A stretch of DNA of 64,000 nt from Tetracentron sinense (lineage: Eukaryota > Streptophyta > Magnoliopsida > Trochodendrales > Trochodendraceae), in assembly GCA_015143295.1 (NCBI GenBank), contig CM026562.1, positions 43,447,323 to 43,511,322 of the forward strand. The letters run 5' to 3'. The translations under genes and the position numbers were made by a program. This document shows positions 52,461-64,000 of this stretch, piece after piece. Position 1 is the first letter of the stretch, and every line of letters starts with the position of its first letter. The notes under the pieces are model-generated. The model was not told where the DNA came from. It saw only the letters and a list, made by a program, of their open reading frames with translations, and searched no databases.

Positions 52461-53149
52461 GGTAACCCTCCTCTCATCAATCCATCATGAAATATGTTGC
52501 TGGAATGTGTTGAAAGTCATCCCTTCATTAGTGTCAGAGATGTTACACACAAACACATTAATCAAGGGTACCCTTGTACCATCGAATCTATATAAGAATA
52601 AGAAAACAATGAATTTGACTGCATGAAATTTATAAGCAACATGTCTTCACTAATAAATCTTTCAACATCCTATGCAATATTAACATATATAGAAATATAA
52701 TTGCATGAGTTTTATAAACAACACATGGTACTAGCAGCATACCTTGAACCAACATCATCATATCATAACAATTGATCTCATACCATCAATAAAAGAAATA
52801 TCCAGAACAACCACAAAGGTTAAATAGAGTGAGTTTATGATTGTAAAAGGGCATCCGATATTTCTTTCCTAACAGCTGGCATCTCCACATGTTCACTGGT
52901 GACCTCTACATTTGATGGACCAACATCATAATTTTTAGTGACTTTCCAAGTCTCGTAGTGGCAAAATAGTGCATCAGTATAGCTTCTTTCCATATAAAAT
53001 TATGCACATCATTGCAACAGGTATAATACTCCAGCGTATCCAGGGGCGGAGCCAAGAGGGGGCCGGGGGGCACGTGCCCCTCTAAACTTTTGAAATAAAA
53101 GGGGCTTATATGGTAAAACATGGTTGCATGGGACATGGAGGTGGATAGA
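52461..53149. other. Intergenic, one MITE end
   Basis: At 53040-53056 the word CAGGGGCGGAGCCAAG occurs, the same start as the MITE at 58905. The matching GCCCCTCTAAACTTTTG follows, but no partner end is close. The rest is A/T-rich without features. Confidence 0.4.
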
Positions 53150-53490
53150 GATCCAATCATAGTCAATTCCAATTGAAGTTGGGGAGAATTCAATCAAACC
53201 CACAGGCCAACATGTGTCCCTTTTAACCCTATTAACCGTGGTTAAAATTCACTAACTTTTGGGGATTCAACAATATAACTTTAGTTTTTTTTTTTAAGTA
53301 TATTAAAAAATATTAACTCTAAGGGTTAAAAATCCTTAACTAGACTTTAACATTTTTTTCTAACAACTAAGGTTATATTGTTGAACCCCAAGAGTTAGTA
53401 AATCTTAACCACAGTTAATAGGGGTTAAAAGAGACACGTGTTGACCTGTGGGTGTGATTGAACTCTACCCGAGTTCAATCGTGATTCGAT
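53150..53490. mobile_element. Foldback element with TTAACC core, copy D
   Basis: This is the clearest long foldback. About 80 bases of the left arm (from CAATCAAACCCACAGG near 53191 to TTCACTAAC) are matched in inverted form by the right arm (GTTAGTAAATCTTAACCACA, from 53393, to CCTGTGGGTGTGATTG). Inner arms GATTCAACAATATAACTTTAG and its inverse also pair. The core box is at 53401-53418. Target duplication unclear. Confidence 0.75.
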
Positions 53491-54329
53491 CTTAGGTTGG
53501 TGCTCCTCAGCTTTTGAATTTTTTAAAAAAATTGTAACTTGATGATTTTCTGACTTGATCACATGTCAATCTAAACCTTAGAAAATTATTCTGACTAATG
53601 GCAAAAAAGGGAAAAAGAGCTAAGGAGATGAGGTCAAAAGCACACCAAGAATATTGAGAATACCAAGGAATGACTGCCGTTTAGCATTGTTTTATTCGAC
53701 TTGGTCTTGTTGCGTCCCTTTTAGGCTGACAGTCTTTCCTATTTATAGGATTTTCATTTTGGGAGCTTTAACACGAAGTAATTGTATTTCTTTGTAACAG
53801 ACACATTAATTATTGTAACTCTTTTTTGAATTAATACAATAACGCTCTTGACATTTATTGAATGAACGCATTTTCATTTATTGTGTCAAAGTAATCACTT
53901 CATTTTCCTCAGGTGCCCTTACAGCGACTTGTTACTCGTCAAAAGTTCTATATACATTGGTGAAGGCGACCTCACTTTTCACGTAATAGTTCACCTTTCG
54001 ACTAATGAACCTCTCACCCTCTAATCCTTAAATCTCCTTTATCCCCCCCCCCCCTTTTTTTTTATACTTTGTGAACAATACGCTTCCAATAGTACATAAG
54101 TTTCAAGTTAAAAGCGTTTTAGCCATATATGGACGACGCAATACCTTTACAGGCAAAAAGATGTCATAGGCACACAATTTTTTACCAAAGGCGCATGAAA
54201 TTTTGTTGAATGCGTTTAGCCTTTGCCTTGTCGTCATGAAGGATTTATTACATTGGTCCACGTGTCCTTCGCAAAAAGACCCATCAAATTTTTTTTTACT
54301 AAAAATAGAATCCTCTAGTTATAACCAGA

Positions 54330-54520
54330 CTCGATCCTTCGAATCAATTATAACCCACAAGTCAACACATGTCCCTTTTAAGATTCACTAACCCTTATGG
54401 TTTAACCACCTAACCTTGGTTTCTAGAAGAAAAAAAATTAAGTCTAAAGGTTAAAATTGTTAACTAGAGTTAAAAGACTTGTGTTGTAATCAGGCTCCAA
54501 GGAGTTTGGTTATAATCGTA
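54330..54520. repeat. Foldback element with TTAACC core, copy E
   Basis: Left arm text CCACAAGTCAACACATGTCC and AAGATTCACTAACCCTTA resembles copy D. The right arm GTTAACTAGAGTTAAAAGAC and CTTGTGTTGTAATC is diverged. The same central AACCTTGGTTTCTAGAAG word as copy A is present. Confidence 0.5.
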
Positions 54521-56187
54521 GAGGATTAGTCATGTGACATCTGTTCAATTTAATTTTCAAAAAACTATCTTTTAACTATTTTGTTTAATTATTTAATAGG
54601 GTGTAGTCATTAGATAAGGGGGCAACTGCTCCCTAACTTTTCAAAAAAATTATATTACAAAATGTATGGATGAAATGATCCACAAACTTAATTGTCAATT
54701 TTTTTTTTCCGAAGGCTCTGCCCTGAACCCCTGTCCCTTAAACCAAATGTGTCCCCTCTACAACAATTTCCTAGCTCCACCCCTAACTGTATCGGGCCAT
54801 TTTTCTTAGAATAATGATGAATTAAGCCAGCCTTCAAAACTCTGCTCTATCAAACTCCTTAAAGAAGTACTTACAAAAACAAAATCCTTAAAGAAGAGTG
54901 AACATAATTAAAGAATTATTAATGTTTATCACAAGGACCAACGTACACCTCTACAAAAGTCTAGTAACCAATACTAAAATTCCAATATCGTGCTAAAAAT
55001 TTGCGTGTATTCGTGTATCCAGCATCAAACACAGTACTTATCTATAAAGAATAATAAAATTTATATGCAAATATAATATTATATGGAGTTTCTTACTAAC
55101 AAGCAATTACAATTAAAAATAATCATCAGGAGGAATATGTGAAATTTTTTGCAAGGATCATGAATGATGCCTATTAAGATGCGTGAAACATGTGTTGTGC
55201 GTTCCAAACCTACCACTACATAAGTGATCATGTCAAAATAACAAGTTATCATCATATTCTGTGTGCATTCCTCCTTTCCTATCCTATAAAGCACTTGCTT
55301 TACAATAGAATCACTGCATTGATGAGGGTGGAATGAGGTTCGTGGCAACTCAAGCCCGAGGGATGGAGTGTTAGGGACAGTGGTCACGTTCCAACTACCT
55401 TCTATATCCCTCCTTGGTGTCTATGCTTCCTTCCCAATAGCTGAAGCTTCCCCAGAGAGGGTCCCTATCTTTACAAGAAACTATATTGGTTTCGTGCTAT
55501 ATACACGACATTCAAGTTTACCTACATTAAATAGGTATTAGTTTATGATCAGTTCATAATAAAAATTGTAATAAATTTCAATTAGACCTTTCTATATCAT
55601 TGCATCGTATCTCTCTTTATCCATTGTTACAACAGAAATGATAATCCCAGTCTCAAATCTTCCACAGATGCCAGGTGGTGGCACCAAGTGTCACACATCT
55701 CCTTGATTTTTATTTTTATAACCAGTAAAAAGGAGACAAGAACAGACGTGTTACACCACTCTTGCGGTGGAAAAAATATGAGTTATTGCGACTGGGGCTA
55801 ACACTCCTCTTGTTACAATATGAGTGTATTCATTATATCCAATCTTTGTCTGACCTGTAAGCTTTTCCAAGCTGCATACTATTTCCTTAAAATATTTCTT
55901 TGATTTTTAAGCTACTTTTGATCGTACTTCAGCTTATTTTTTGTGTACTCACTACTTTTCTCAGGAAAATGATCTAGGTGTGTCCTAGGTCTGCCACCTA
56001 ATTGGACATCCTCAACGTAGGGTCAATTCTTTTGTATTTCATTTGATCAGTTTGCCTAGCCTCTTTTAATGGCGCCTCCTAATGCAAAGGCCCTGCCTCT
56101 TTTCACTAGTTGCTATGTTCGAATTTTAAACTTGATTGAATCGGTGGATATATACACAAGTTTACTAGGTAGGTAAAGGGAATGAGT
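54521..56187. other. Intergenic, nothing firmly recognised
   Basis: At 54610-54790 a stretch with GGGGGCAACTGCTCCCTAAC and CCTAGCTCCACCCCTAAC looks like a worn copy of the CAGGGGCGGAGCC element. A 12-C run lies just before this region (54043-54054). The remainder (54800-56187) shows no gene, and the frames present are short and unrelated to known proteins. Confidence 0.4.
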
Positions 56188-58167
56188 TGACAAATATTAT
56201 TGAATTCTCAAGATGATTACAAAGAGACTCAAGTAAGGTTTAAATAGATAATAATATATAGATAAATATAGAAACTAAATCAAATCATTCATTATTTAAT
56301 GCTAATCAAGTCCTAATCAAATCACAATTGTAATCTCAATTTAAATCCAAATCCTTCAAATTGTGATGATGGTAATGATATGGTGCATCTCATGCATATG
56401 ATAACCATACGTGTACTCTATTACTCTCCCTCAAATTCATGTAGATTTGAAAATATGTGTGAGTTTGATACTCAATCAGGTAAGGTAGCTTGCTAGTCAT
56501 TCTAATGTCGTTGTAGATGATAATTGTCAATCGTCACCGTTGTTGATGTGTTGTATGGAGAGAGAATAATACGGGCCTCAATGGGCTAGACCTTGATTGG
56601 CCACTGAAAGGGGTGGACAACAAAGGGTCAAGGCCGCAATGGGCCGAATTACCTCTTGGGCGTTGAAATGGGCCTCCTTGGGCCAAATTCAAAATGACAT
56701 ATGTGATCGTTCCAATGGTCTCACCAAAGGGGTCACGAATCTTCAAAAGAGTCTCTTTGAGCCTAAAAAGTGGTGGATCCTAATGATCTTGCCTCTGATC
56801 ATGCCAAAGAGGTCACAAGTCCTGATTTGGGCTCATGGGCAAAAAAAATGAATCTCTCTCTCCCTCCAACACATCAACAACAATTTTTTTTTCCGGATAC
56901 TATGGAATGATGATCGATGTGACTAAGCGTTTTGTGCAACTACACTTCCCTTGATCAAACCTTGATAGCACATTAAACCTTATCCTGATTTTTTATTGCC
57001 TCAATACGTTGATCTAACAATAGCGAGCATTGATTGAGCTGCTGAAGATGTTGGAAACATCCTGATCCTCTTTTTACGTAGCTGTCACTCTAAGTTGATG
57101 GGGTGAAAGTGAGTGAACCCATTTGGTTGGTAATTAACTACGATCGTCCCAGAATATTGTGGCATCGGATTGAGTTGCCGAGCCATATCTCGACTGTTGT
57201 GTTTATCCTCTCAAAATATAGTTCAATTGGGCTAATCGAGTCCACCATGAGGCCACCTTTAAGCATGGACCAGCATCCAGACTCAGAAACAACTCATATT
57301 CGTCACTCACTTGTATCCAATTAAGTAGAGAAAATATAGAGCTTCACCTTTTGCATGTCAAGCTTATATGAGAAACTATGGTTGGTTTCTACCATGAGAG
57401 ATGAACTCGTTGCCTCCTTTGATACTCTTTCTTCTATCTCCGCCCCACCAAAATTTTGACCATCCTTGCAATACCAGAGACAGAAGAACCAACTAGAGAG
57501 AATGGAAGAAGGCTTGGACAAAATTTGATGAAAAGCATTGTTACTCCTACGTGGACTGGGGGAGAGGGAGCATGATAAGTGAGTGAGAAATCTCAACAAT
57601 AGTAGCCATGTCATAACAACGGTAGTGAATGGCCATGAGTGATGAGATGACATAACATAAAAAATGAAGGAGAGGGCTTGTGAGAGAGAGGGATGTAGAC
57701 TTGGACGAGCAACAATGCTCTGCCTTAAATGCTAGAAGTATAGGTTACAACCAAAAAACTAGGCCCGGCAAGCCGCTCCCTTAAATGTTAGAAGTAAAGG
57801 TTACAACCAAAAAACTAGGCCCAACGGGCGGCAAAGGATCCGCCCCCCCCCCCCGGAACAGCTATTAAACAATGGAGAGACCAAATCTAACAAGACAAAA
57901 GCAAGGTCGGATCGACCAGCTTTGATACCATGAAGATAAATTAAAATATTGAATTCTCAAGATGATTAGAAAGAGACTCAAGTAGAGTTTAAATAGATAA
58001 TAATATATAAATAAATATAGAAACTAAATCAAATCATTCATAATCTAATGCTAATCAAATCTCTATCACAATCGCAATCTCAATCTAAATCCAAATCCTT
58101 CTAATTGTGATGATGGTAAAGATATGGTGCATCCCATTCATATCATAATCATACATGTACTCTATTA
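56188..58167 (-). mobile_element. Small non-autonomous LTR element (TRIM/LARD-like)
   Basis: Two direct repeats of about 236 bp (56188-56423 and 57931-58167; shared TTGAATTCTCAAGATGATTA and many more blocks) frame 1.5 kb. On the minus strand the LTR at 58167-57931 ends in CA and is followed at once by TGGTATCAAAGCTGG (57930-57916), a good primer-binding site for initiator Met-tRNA. GAGGGAGAG (56432-56424) precedes the other LTR as a polypurine tract. No gag or pol is recognised inside. The LTR does not start with a clear TG and no target duplication was found. An internal 55-bp tandem duplication lies at about 57722-57832. Confidence 0.75.
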
Positions 58168-58174
58168 TAGCTAA

Positions 58175-58345
58175 AGCAGTGACCATTTTAAACCCCTATG
58201 GCTAATTTTTTTTTTTTTAAAAAAAAAACCAAGGCTAAATGGGTGAACCCTTGGAGTGTGTAAATCTTAACCATAGTTTAATGGAGTTAATAGGAGACAC
58301 ATGGTAGAAAAGGGGCCCCAAGCCACCCTCCTCGCGTCACCGATC
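58175..58345. repeat. Foldback element with TTAACC core, copy F
   Basis: GACCATTTTAAACCCCTATGG at the left and AATCTTAACCATAGTTTA (58263-58280) with GGAGTTAATAGGAGACACATGG at the right. Centre of T and A runs with AACCAAGGCTAA. It adjoins the small LTR element. Confidence 0.5.
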
Positions 58346-58904
58346 GAGGAGGTGATTATTTTCCTAAGAGGACTCCACCTACAATGTGTGTGTCGTTTAA
58401 ACTACCGTTGGGGATCTTAGAAAAAATAAGAAAAGTTTCGTAATAAATACCAAATTTAAATTTTAAAAATTAGGTAATTTTGGCAATATATTTCAATCCA
58501 TTAAAACAATTAAAGGATAGATTTTAACAAGATTTTATTGGAAATACCGAAAGTTTGGTAAATCTCGTTGAGGAGTGCTAGCACCAGATGCAATAAGTCC
58601 AAAAATTTCCAAAGACATTCAACAGGAGAGATGGTTTGACACTTGTTGCTACCAGCTTGCGTATGGGGAAGACTACAATTGGGGATACAATTGGGGCTAG
58701 CATTTCAAATCACCAAAATTTTGGTCAATACAAACCTTGCTCCCTACTCATATATTCTTTTTTACATGTCACACAGTTAAGCCCGGTTAGTATATGAAAT
58801 AGTTAGTGAGTGAACATATATATCAACTACCACACTCATTCTAAGGAATTAGATATCAATTCGTCACCTCCATCCTCCATTTGAAGATGCAATTCTATTG
58901 CTCA

Positions 58905-59182
58905 CAGGGGCGGAGCCACATGGGGCCCAGGGGTTGAAGCCCCCCTGAAATTTTGGAGAAAAAAATTATAGTAATAATAGGGGTGTAGCCTGGGAGAGGG
59001 GCGAAGCCGGGGTGACGGGAGACTCTAGCCCCCCTAAACTTCCGATAAAAAAAAAATATAATCTTTACCAGCAGACAAATAAATGCGATGCCCATGAGCT
59101 TGACCCTCAACAAAAAAAAATCGGAGCCTACGCCCGAACCCCCATTGTTAGCCCCTGCAAGAGAATCCTGGCTCCTCCCCTG
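58905..59182. mobile_element. MITE with CAGGGGCGGAGCC ends
   Basis: CAGGGGCGGAGCCA (58905-58918) is inverted as TGGCTCCTCCCCTG (59169-59182). The flanks ATTGCTCA and ACTACTCA match at six of eight positions, possibly a worn 8-bp duplication. The interior repeats AGCCCCCCTGAAATTTTGG-like and AGCCCCCCTAAACTTCCG-like text, suggesting a nested or duplicated copy. Non-coding. Confidence 0.65.
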
Positions 59183-59233
59183 ACTACTCATGTTAATTGT
59201 CATGTCCTGCATGTCTTTATTTACCCTCTTCAG

Positions 59234-59806
59234 CTAGGAAGCACGGATACTTCAAATAGGCCTCCATACCTGTATCCGATACGTATCGGATATGGATAAG
59301 CCTCTGATACGGCGGGATACATACGAGATACGGCCTAGACACGTATCTAGTTAATTAAAAATATATTTTTTTTAATTTCGGATTCGGCTCCAATACGGCA
59401 TGGATACGTCGAGATACGACCATGAATATATTTTGTTTTTTTTTTTTTTTTTTGGTTTTTTTTTTGTTTTTTTGGAGACCCGGGGGTGTGACCCTATCTC
59501 TTTTGTTTTTGCATGGACACAGTCTTCTTTATATTTTGCTTAGTGGATGATAGGATGACTTTCTTTTTTGCTTAGTGGATGATGAGATGACCCTATTTCT
59601 TTTGCTTTTGCATGGACATGGTATTTTTTTATACATAAACATAACCGAACCAATGGTTATTTTGTAATTATAATACAAAATATAGTACTATTATTATTTT
59701 AAAAAAATTACAGACATATCCTGGCCGTACCCATATCCTATTTTTTTTAGGTTCTGCCATATCGTCGTATCCGTATCGTACCCATATCCGTATCTGTGCT
59801 TCCTAG
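59234..59806. mobile_element. hAT-like MITE with iterated GATACGTATCGG word, 8-bp TSD
   Basis: Ends CTAGGAAGCACGGATAC and GTATCTGTGCTTCCTAG are inverted copies with one mismatch. The flanks are an exact 8-bp duplication CTCTTCAG (59226-59233 and 59807-59814). Arms repeat CGTATCGGATA, GATACGGC and CCGTATC. The centre is A/T-rich and repeats TTTTGCTTAGTGGATGAT twice. No ORF. Confidence 0.9.
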
Positions 59807-60261
59807 CTCTTCAGTCATTGGCATATGGCTACAGAGGATATGATAAGACTATTAAGTGGCGGACCTTGTGCCTCCCTCCACGATTTGGTGGTTTAATTAT
59901 CAAATCTATGGTCTTAATTCATGAATAAGTCTCTATTGGGCAAAGATAAGCTCTCCAAAGTGATAAAAATTAAGCTTCGAGCACGAAAAACTCAGAAGCA
60001 GAGAAAACATGAACTATATATAAATCATTCAAATCTGAATTATCTATGGTGAAATAACATGATTCTCTTCGCACCTTATTAAACTACTCAATTATACTCC
60101 GTCGAAACTAGCACTTTCCTTATTTTTATTTATTTATTTTTGACACCGACATACTGTAGTTATATATGACCTTGCATTGTCATACTATAAGCGTGATCAC
60201 TCCGCTCTTGTTTGTTTTTCTCTTTCCTTTTCCTTTTCTTTTCCTTTTCCAGTGCTATGAA

Positions 60262-61414
60262 TCAAGAACACAAGACGGGTGCAAAGGGTTTGAGGCAGAT
60301 GCGATCCATGACAACTATAAAGGCCATGATCAGCTCACAGTCCAAGCCAGGATGTATATTGAGGCTGAATACATCCTCACTTAACAAAATAGTGGTGTTT
60401 ACTTTCTTCCTAGTTATCTCTGCTACCACCTCCCCAGTGGATCCCCTGATCTTGCAACGCCGTCTCCTAAAGGAACCGTCGATCCGGAAATCCGGTGTCA
60501 CGGCCTGATTTGTGGGGCCTCCCATGAAAATTTCAGCTTCATCATTGCCCCTAAGAAGCATCGATCGCCTCCTCATTGAGAACACAGGAATCCTTGGACT
60601 TTTTGTACGCCCATAATCTCCGTTGAATCCATTCCACTGATATTGCATGCTCAAAATCTGCTCAAATACAAATAAATATATGTTAAAAGAGGAGTTGAGT
60701 ACCATTTCGTCACCCTAAACCAAAAATTTCATAATAGGACATGGTTTGAAAAGTTTTACTAATTAGGGTATGTATTCCAATATTACCCTTATTAGTTGTT
60801 TGGTTTTATATGTATATGCTAAAGCGTAAGTATATCAAAAGCATGCCCCTTTTAAGTAATATAAATGTAAAGCATGCTCTTTTAGGTAATAAAAAAAAGG
60901 AAAGCATGCCCTCTTAGGTGAAATATATATTCAAGGCTCTATTGATGATAGAAGTATTAGGTGTGTGTTTCATGCGCGTGAGATTGAAAATAATGTGTCA
61001 TGCTGTGGGCTGCATTGCCCATCCCAAAGTTATGTATCAATGAGGATATGATATAAGCTATGTTCATAAGCAAGTAAAATATATATGTATGAAAAAAAAT
61101 GTAATAATATTTGTAGATAAATGTTATACCAATCTTGTTTGTTTTGTGTAATCTGCTTGGGGCCCTATGAATCTTACCTGGGGCCTCAGAGTTAATAAGG
61201 CTTTCCCAGCTCCGTCCATGAGAACAAGACACCGGTACTTCCTGGAGTAGTTGTCGACTCGAAAAGCCAACCTCCCCCCACCATTGAAAACCGTGAACCC
61301 GTCAGTACCCTGGAAAGTCATGCTCGACTTCTTCCATACAGTAAATACAGATGGATAAACAACTTCTCTTGTTGGACCCTGACATTTTTTCTCTGCAGGA
61401 TGTATCCGCGACAT
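60262..61414 (-). CDS. LURP-one-related (tubby-like, DUF567) protein, 210 aa
   Basis: Members of this plant family have a tubby-like beta-barrel fold; the founder LURP1 is needed for resistance to an oomycete. Two exons, 61414-61178 and 60657-60262, join in frame after LTLRPQ with a GT/AG intron. The N-terminus MSRIHP fits the family pattern, and SVFTVWKKSSMTFQG, GFTVFN, LAFRVDNYSR and VLMDGAGKALLTLR are the typical strands. The second exon gives FRIDGSFRRRRCKIRG, then GEVVAEITRK, and the end GLDCELIMAFIVVMDRI. Length is normal. No signal peptide or membrane segment. The start is the only upstream ATG in frame. Function in this plant is inferred from the family only. Confidence 0.93.
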
Positions 61415-61560
61415 GTTCTTCTCTCTACACTTCAACAGGAGAAGGAAGGAAGAAAGAAAGAAAGAAATCTGCTGGGAGTCTTTGAATTGAGTTCCCTTGA
61501 AAGGTACTGCCAGGTGAATGGAGAAAGGGCGTAGGGTTGGCCTTTTATGTATGAATTTGC
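61415..61560 (-). promoter_or_regulatory. LURP-like gene leader and possible TATA box
   Basis: The minus strand has ACATAAAAGG at 61550-61541, about 127 bp before the ATG, a usable TATA-like box. A GAAAGAAAGAAA purine repeat (plus strand, about 61450-61467) lies in the presumed leader. Confidence 0.4.
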
Positions 61561-64000
61561 TTACAAATGTTTGGTTAGTTTTGAGATTGTTTAATGGGGG
61601 GGAGTACTTGTGCAGATCTTGAGCTTTATGCCACCATCAATGACATGGTTTTCTCTATAAAAACAAAACAAACATCCCACCACACTACTTGGATAAAAAG
61701 GTCGGAAAACTGTAGCATGGTTGTTAGTCGATCACGCCACAGGCCCACACTATTAGTTCTTATCTTTTGTTAATAACCACTTTAATGTGCTTTTCTTTCT
61801 AGAAATAATCATGTTTTAGGGGAGACATAAAGTGCATGGTGGAGGAATTAATCCCTTGTTTGGTTACAGAGCAAATGGGTGAAATAAAAAATAATAATTT
61901 TAAAAAATCACAACTAAGAATTACATCTGGGATACGAAAATTTTCTTTTCTTTTTTCTGTTTTCAAGTATTTTTTCGGCAAACAAACATGGACTACATTT
62001 TCTTTATTACGTAATCGATAACTATAGTTTACAATATATATACCTTCGAGGATCCTAACACCTAGGAATTAGGGAATTTGGTTGATAGTAAATTGGTAGG
62101 AGCCTCACCCCTAGGGACTCAGAGAAACTGAGTCCACCCACTATGGGAGATACACATCCACCACTCGAGCAACAGGAGGGTGGTGTATTCTAAAATTGGC
62201 TCACAACCACCAAATACAAAAGTCTTCCAAATTGCTCTTTGACAAAGTAACACACAACAAGTTTCAGAATATCTTAAAACTACAAAAAAGAGCCTTTAAA
62301 TTACGTCCCTCCTCTTTAGATGCCTATAAAATTAAGTCCAAAGATCGTAAACCAGGTAGAGAAAACCATGATACGTGTTACTGTAGGTGGAAGAGAGATT
62401 GATCCATAGAGATAGTTTAGCCCCACTTCTAAAAACCAAATAAATAAGTCTATCATTTTACTTAATTTATGTATAGAAGAGGGCAAGTTATTTTGACCAA
62501 GTTTTATCCAAAAAACGTACTAAAAATGTGTTTAAAATACTTTTCTCAGGGCGAGTGTTTCCTGTATAAAATTTTGAAATAAGTTTAAATTGTTTGTGAA
62601 AAATGTTATTAAATGGTATTTGCTAACATTGGTTATACATCTATAAGAGTAGTTAGGTTAGTATTTAAACCTCGACATACAAACCTAGCAAGAATTGTGT
62701 CTGTCGTTATTAAATGGAAGAATTGTAAGGATTTTTAGGGTTTACATGAAAATCAAACGATTATTGTTTTGCTCTCTTGATATTTATCTCAATACCAAGA
62801 TCCCATTATTTTCTTACGGGCATAGTTGTAGTAAATATGTATTAGCCACACGAATGAAGAAGAATAAGAACAAGAAAAGATTGGAATGAAGTCGGTAATA
62901 GAAGGCTTGTTTATCCCCTTGGTGATCACATTTGAACACAGGATCGACACAACTAACTGGGGTTGTGGCCTAACTGTATATCTATGGCCAGAAAAATAAA
63001 ATCGACACAACTAAAATATTTGTGTATTAGTGTTGAATTAATTAAGCAACTTGGTTTAGTGACCATAGTTTTTGAGTCACATTCCACTTACTAATCACCT
63101 TGTAAACACCAAGTGGGATTATTATTATTATTTTCATGAAATAAAGCTAGACGCCTAGGAGGTCATGGTCTTGGATAAACTAGAAGACATAAAAAACAAA
63201 AAGTAGCCGTGTAATGTGAACTAGACATCCCTTTATTAGGACAAAATTAGGTGAGATCTAATTCCAATCTAAAATGGGTAGTTAGAGTTATGTAAGCGGC
63301 ATCCTCCGAGTAGTGTTATGGTGCGTCTGGATTAGATAAACATATAAATGACCCCCCCCCCCCCCCCCCCCCCCCCCCGGTCACATCCCATTATATGTTG
63401 GTACCAAGAACAGAAATGTAGTTTGACAATATCATCCATGGTCTAAGCATTTTAGATCCAGTTAATTCAGTACCTTCTTAGATGACCAAAAGCATAATCA
63501 AAACAAGTGAGTTTTGAATTGTGTAAGCATCTATTTACAAGCTTGAGTCATTAAAGTTTTTGTTTGGTAGGTGACTTCATTTATCTAGATTAGTATAAAG
63601 GTGAGTCTCTCAAGTCTCAACCGCTACACTGGCCAACTCGAAAACGAATCCTCCGCCAAAAGATAAAAAACGTCTTACCACTAGGCACTCCGCACTAGAG
63701 CAAACCCTCGGAATCTATTTTGCAAGGGTGTGAAATTTTGCAAGGGAAATGTTAGGACCAATTTCTCTCTTCCCCCACTTTCTCTACCAAACCAACATGC
63801 GTCCTTACTTTTCCAGACTGTTTTTGCAAATGATTAAAACTAAGGGAGAGGGTCTAAGAAATGAAGCTTTTTGCAGCCAGAAAAAATAAGGATATCTGCT
63901 GGTCTCGTGGAGAGGAAGAGAGAAACTGGGGCTAGCATTCTCATTTGCAATTTGGGTACTTCACCAATTGCGCAGCAGCCTATATATCCAGAGCGAGCCC
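61561..64000. other. Intergenic to the window end, no gene recognised
   Basis: A/T-rich with a 27-C run at 63352-63378 and a TTATTATTATT stretch near 63118. At about 63600-63720 the minus strand has TGCCTAGTGGTAAGACG and, further on, GGCGGAGGATTCG, a layout like a worn SINE, but the box B is poor. At about 62090-62190 a G/C-richer stretch with GAGACTC-like inverted words may be another repeat. None is firm. Confidence 0.4.

Noticed and set aside
57321..57653. 110-codon minus-strand frame inside the small LTR element, considered as gag
   Set aside because: No capsid or zinc-knuckle features are visible; the composition looks like chance.
61415..61435. A longer LURP-like N-terminus starting at 61435
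   Set aside because: The codon there is TTG. The first in-frame ATG is at 61414 and gives a normal family start.

Overview
The window is nuclear DNA of a flowering plant. It carries split genes with canonical GT/AG introns for plant-type proteins (a B1-type cyclin-dependent kinase, a DUF936 protein, a 559-residue cofactor-independent phosphoglycerate mutase and a LURP-one/tubby-like protein). Between and inside them lie plant LTR retrotransposons, L1-type LINEs, tRNA-derived SINEs and many MITEs. The species cannot be named from the sequence. Multi-kilobase introns loaded with transposons and many long G/C homopolymer runs are its most distinctive traits.

Layout. 1-8146 is transposon-rich: a hAT-like MITE with an exact 8-bp target duplication, two overlapping MITEs, a decayed LINE ORF1, a SINE and a further foldback element. 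8147-15023 (minus) is a CDKB1 kinase gene in eight exons. 17107-21804 (minus) is a DUF936 gene in four exons plus one candidate 51-nt cassette exon. 25984-37877 (minus) is iPGAM in nine exons; its 5.5-kb second intron and its seventh intron hold LINE fragments in the sense orientation. 38349-50315 is a Ty1/copia retrotransposon (Sirevirus-like by its gag) with 5-bp target duplications, split by two solo LTRs of other families, each with its own 5-bp duplication. 50316-60261 is repeat-rich and holds a small non-autonomous LTR element on the minus strand, a LINE RNase H fragment, foldback elements and two more MITEs. 60262-61414 (minus) is a two-exon LURP-one-related gene. 61415-64000 has no recognised gene.

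The four host genes have unrelated jobs (G2/M cell-cycle control, a plant-specific protein of unclear role, glycolysis, a defence-linked family), so no functional cluster is claimed. All four are on the minus strand.

The most notable structure is non-coding. Three unrelated LTRs each carry a different short palindrome repeated three to seven times, always about 55-280 bp upstream of a TATA-like box. Separately, several hAT-like MITEs have arms built from a short iterated word that differs from element to element, and at least six foldback repeats share one core box.
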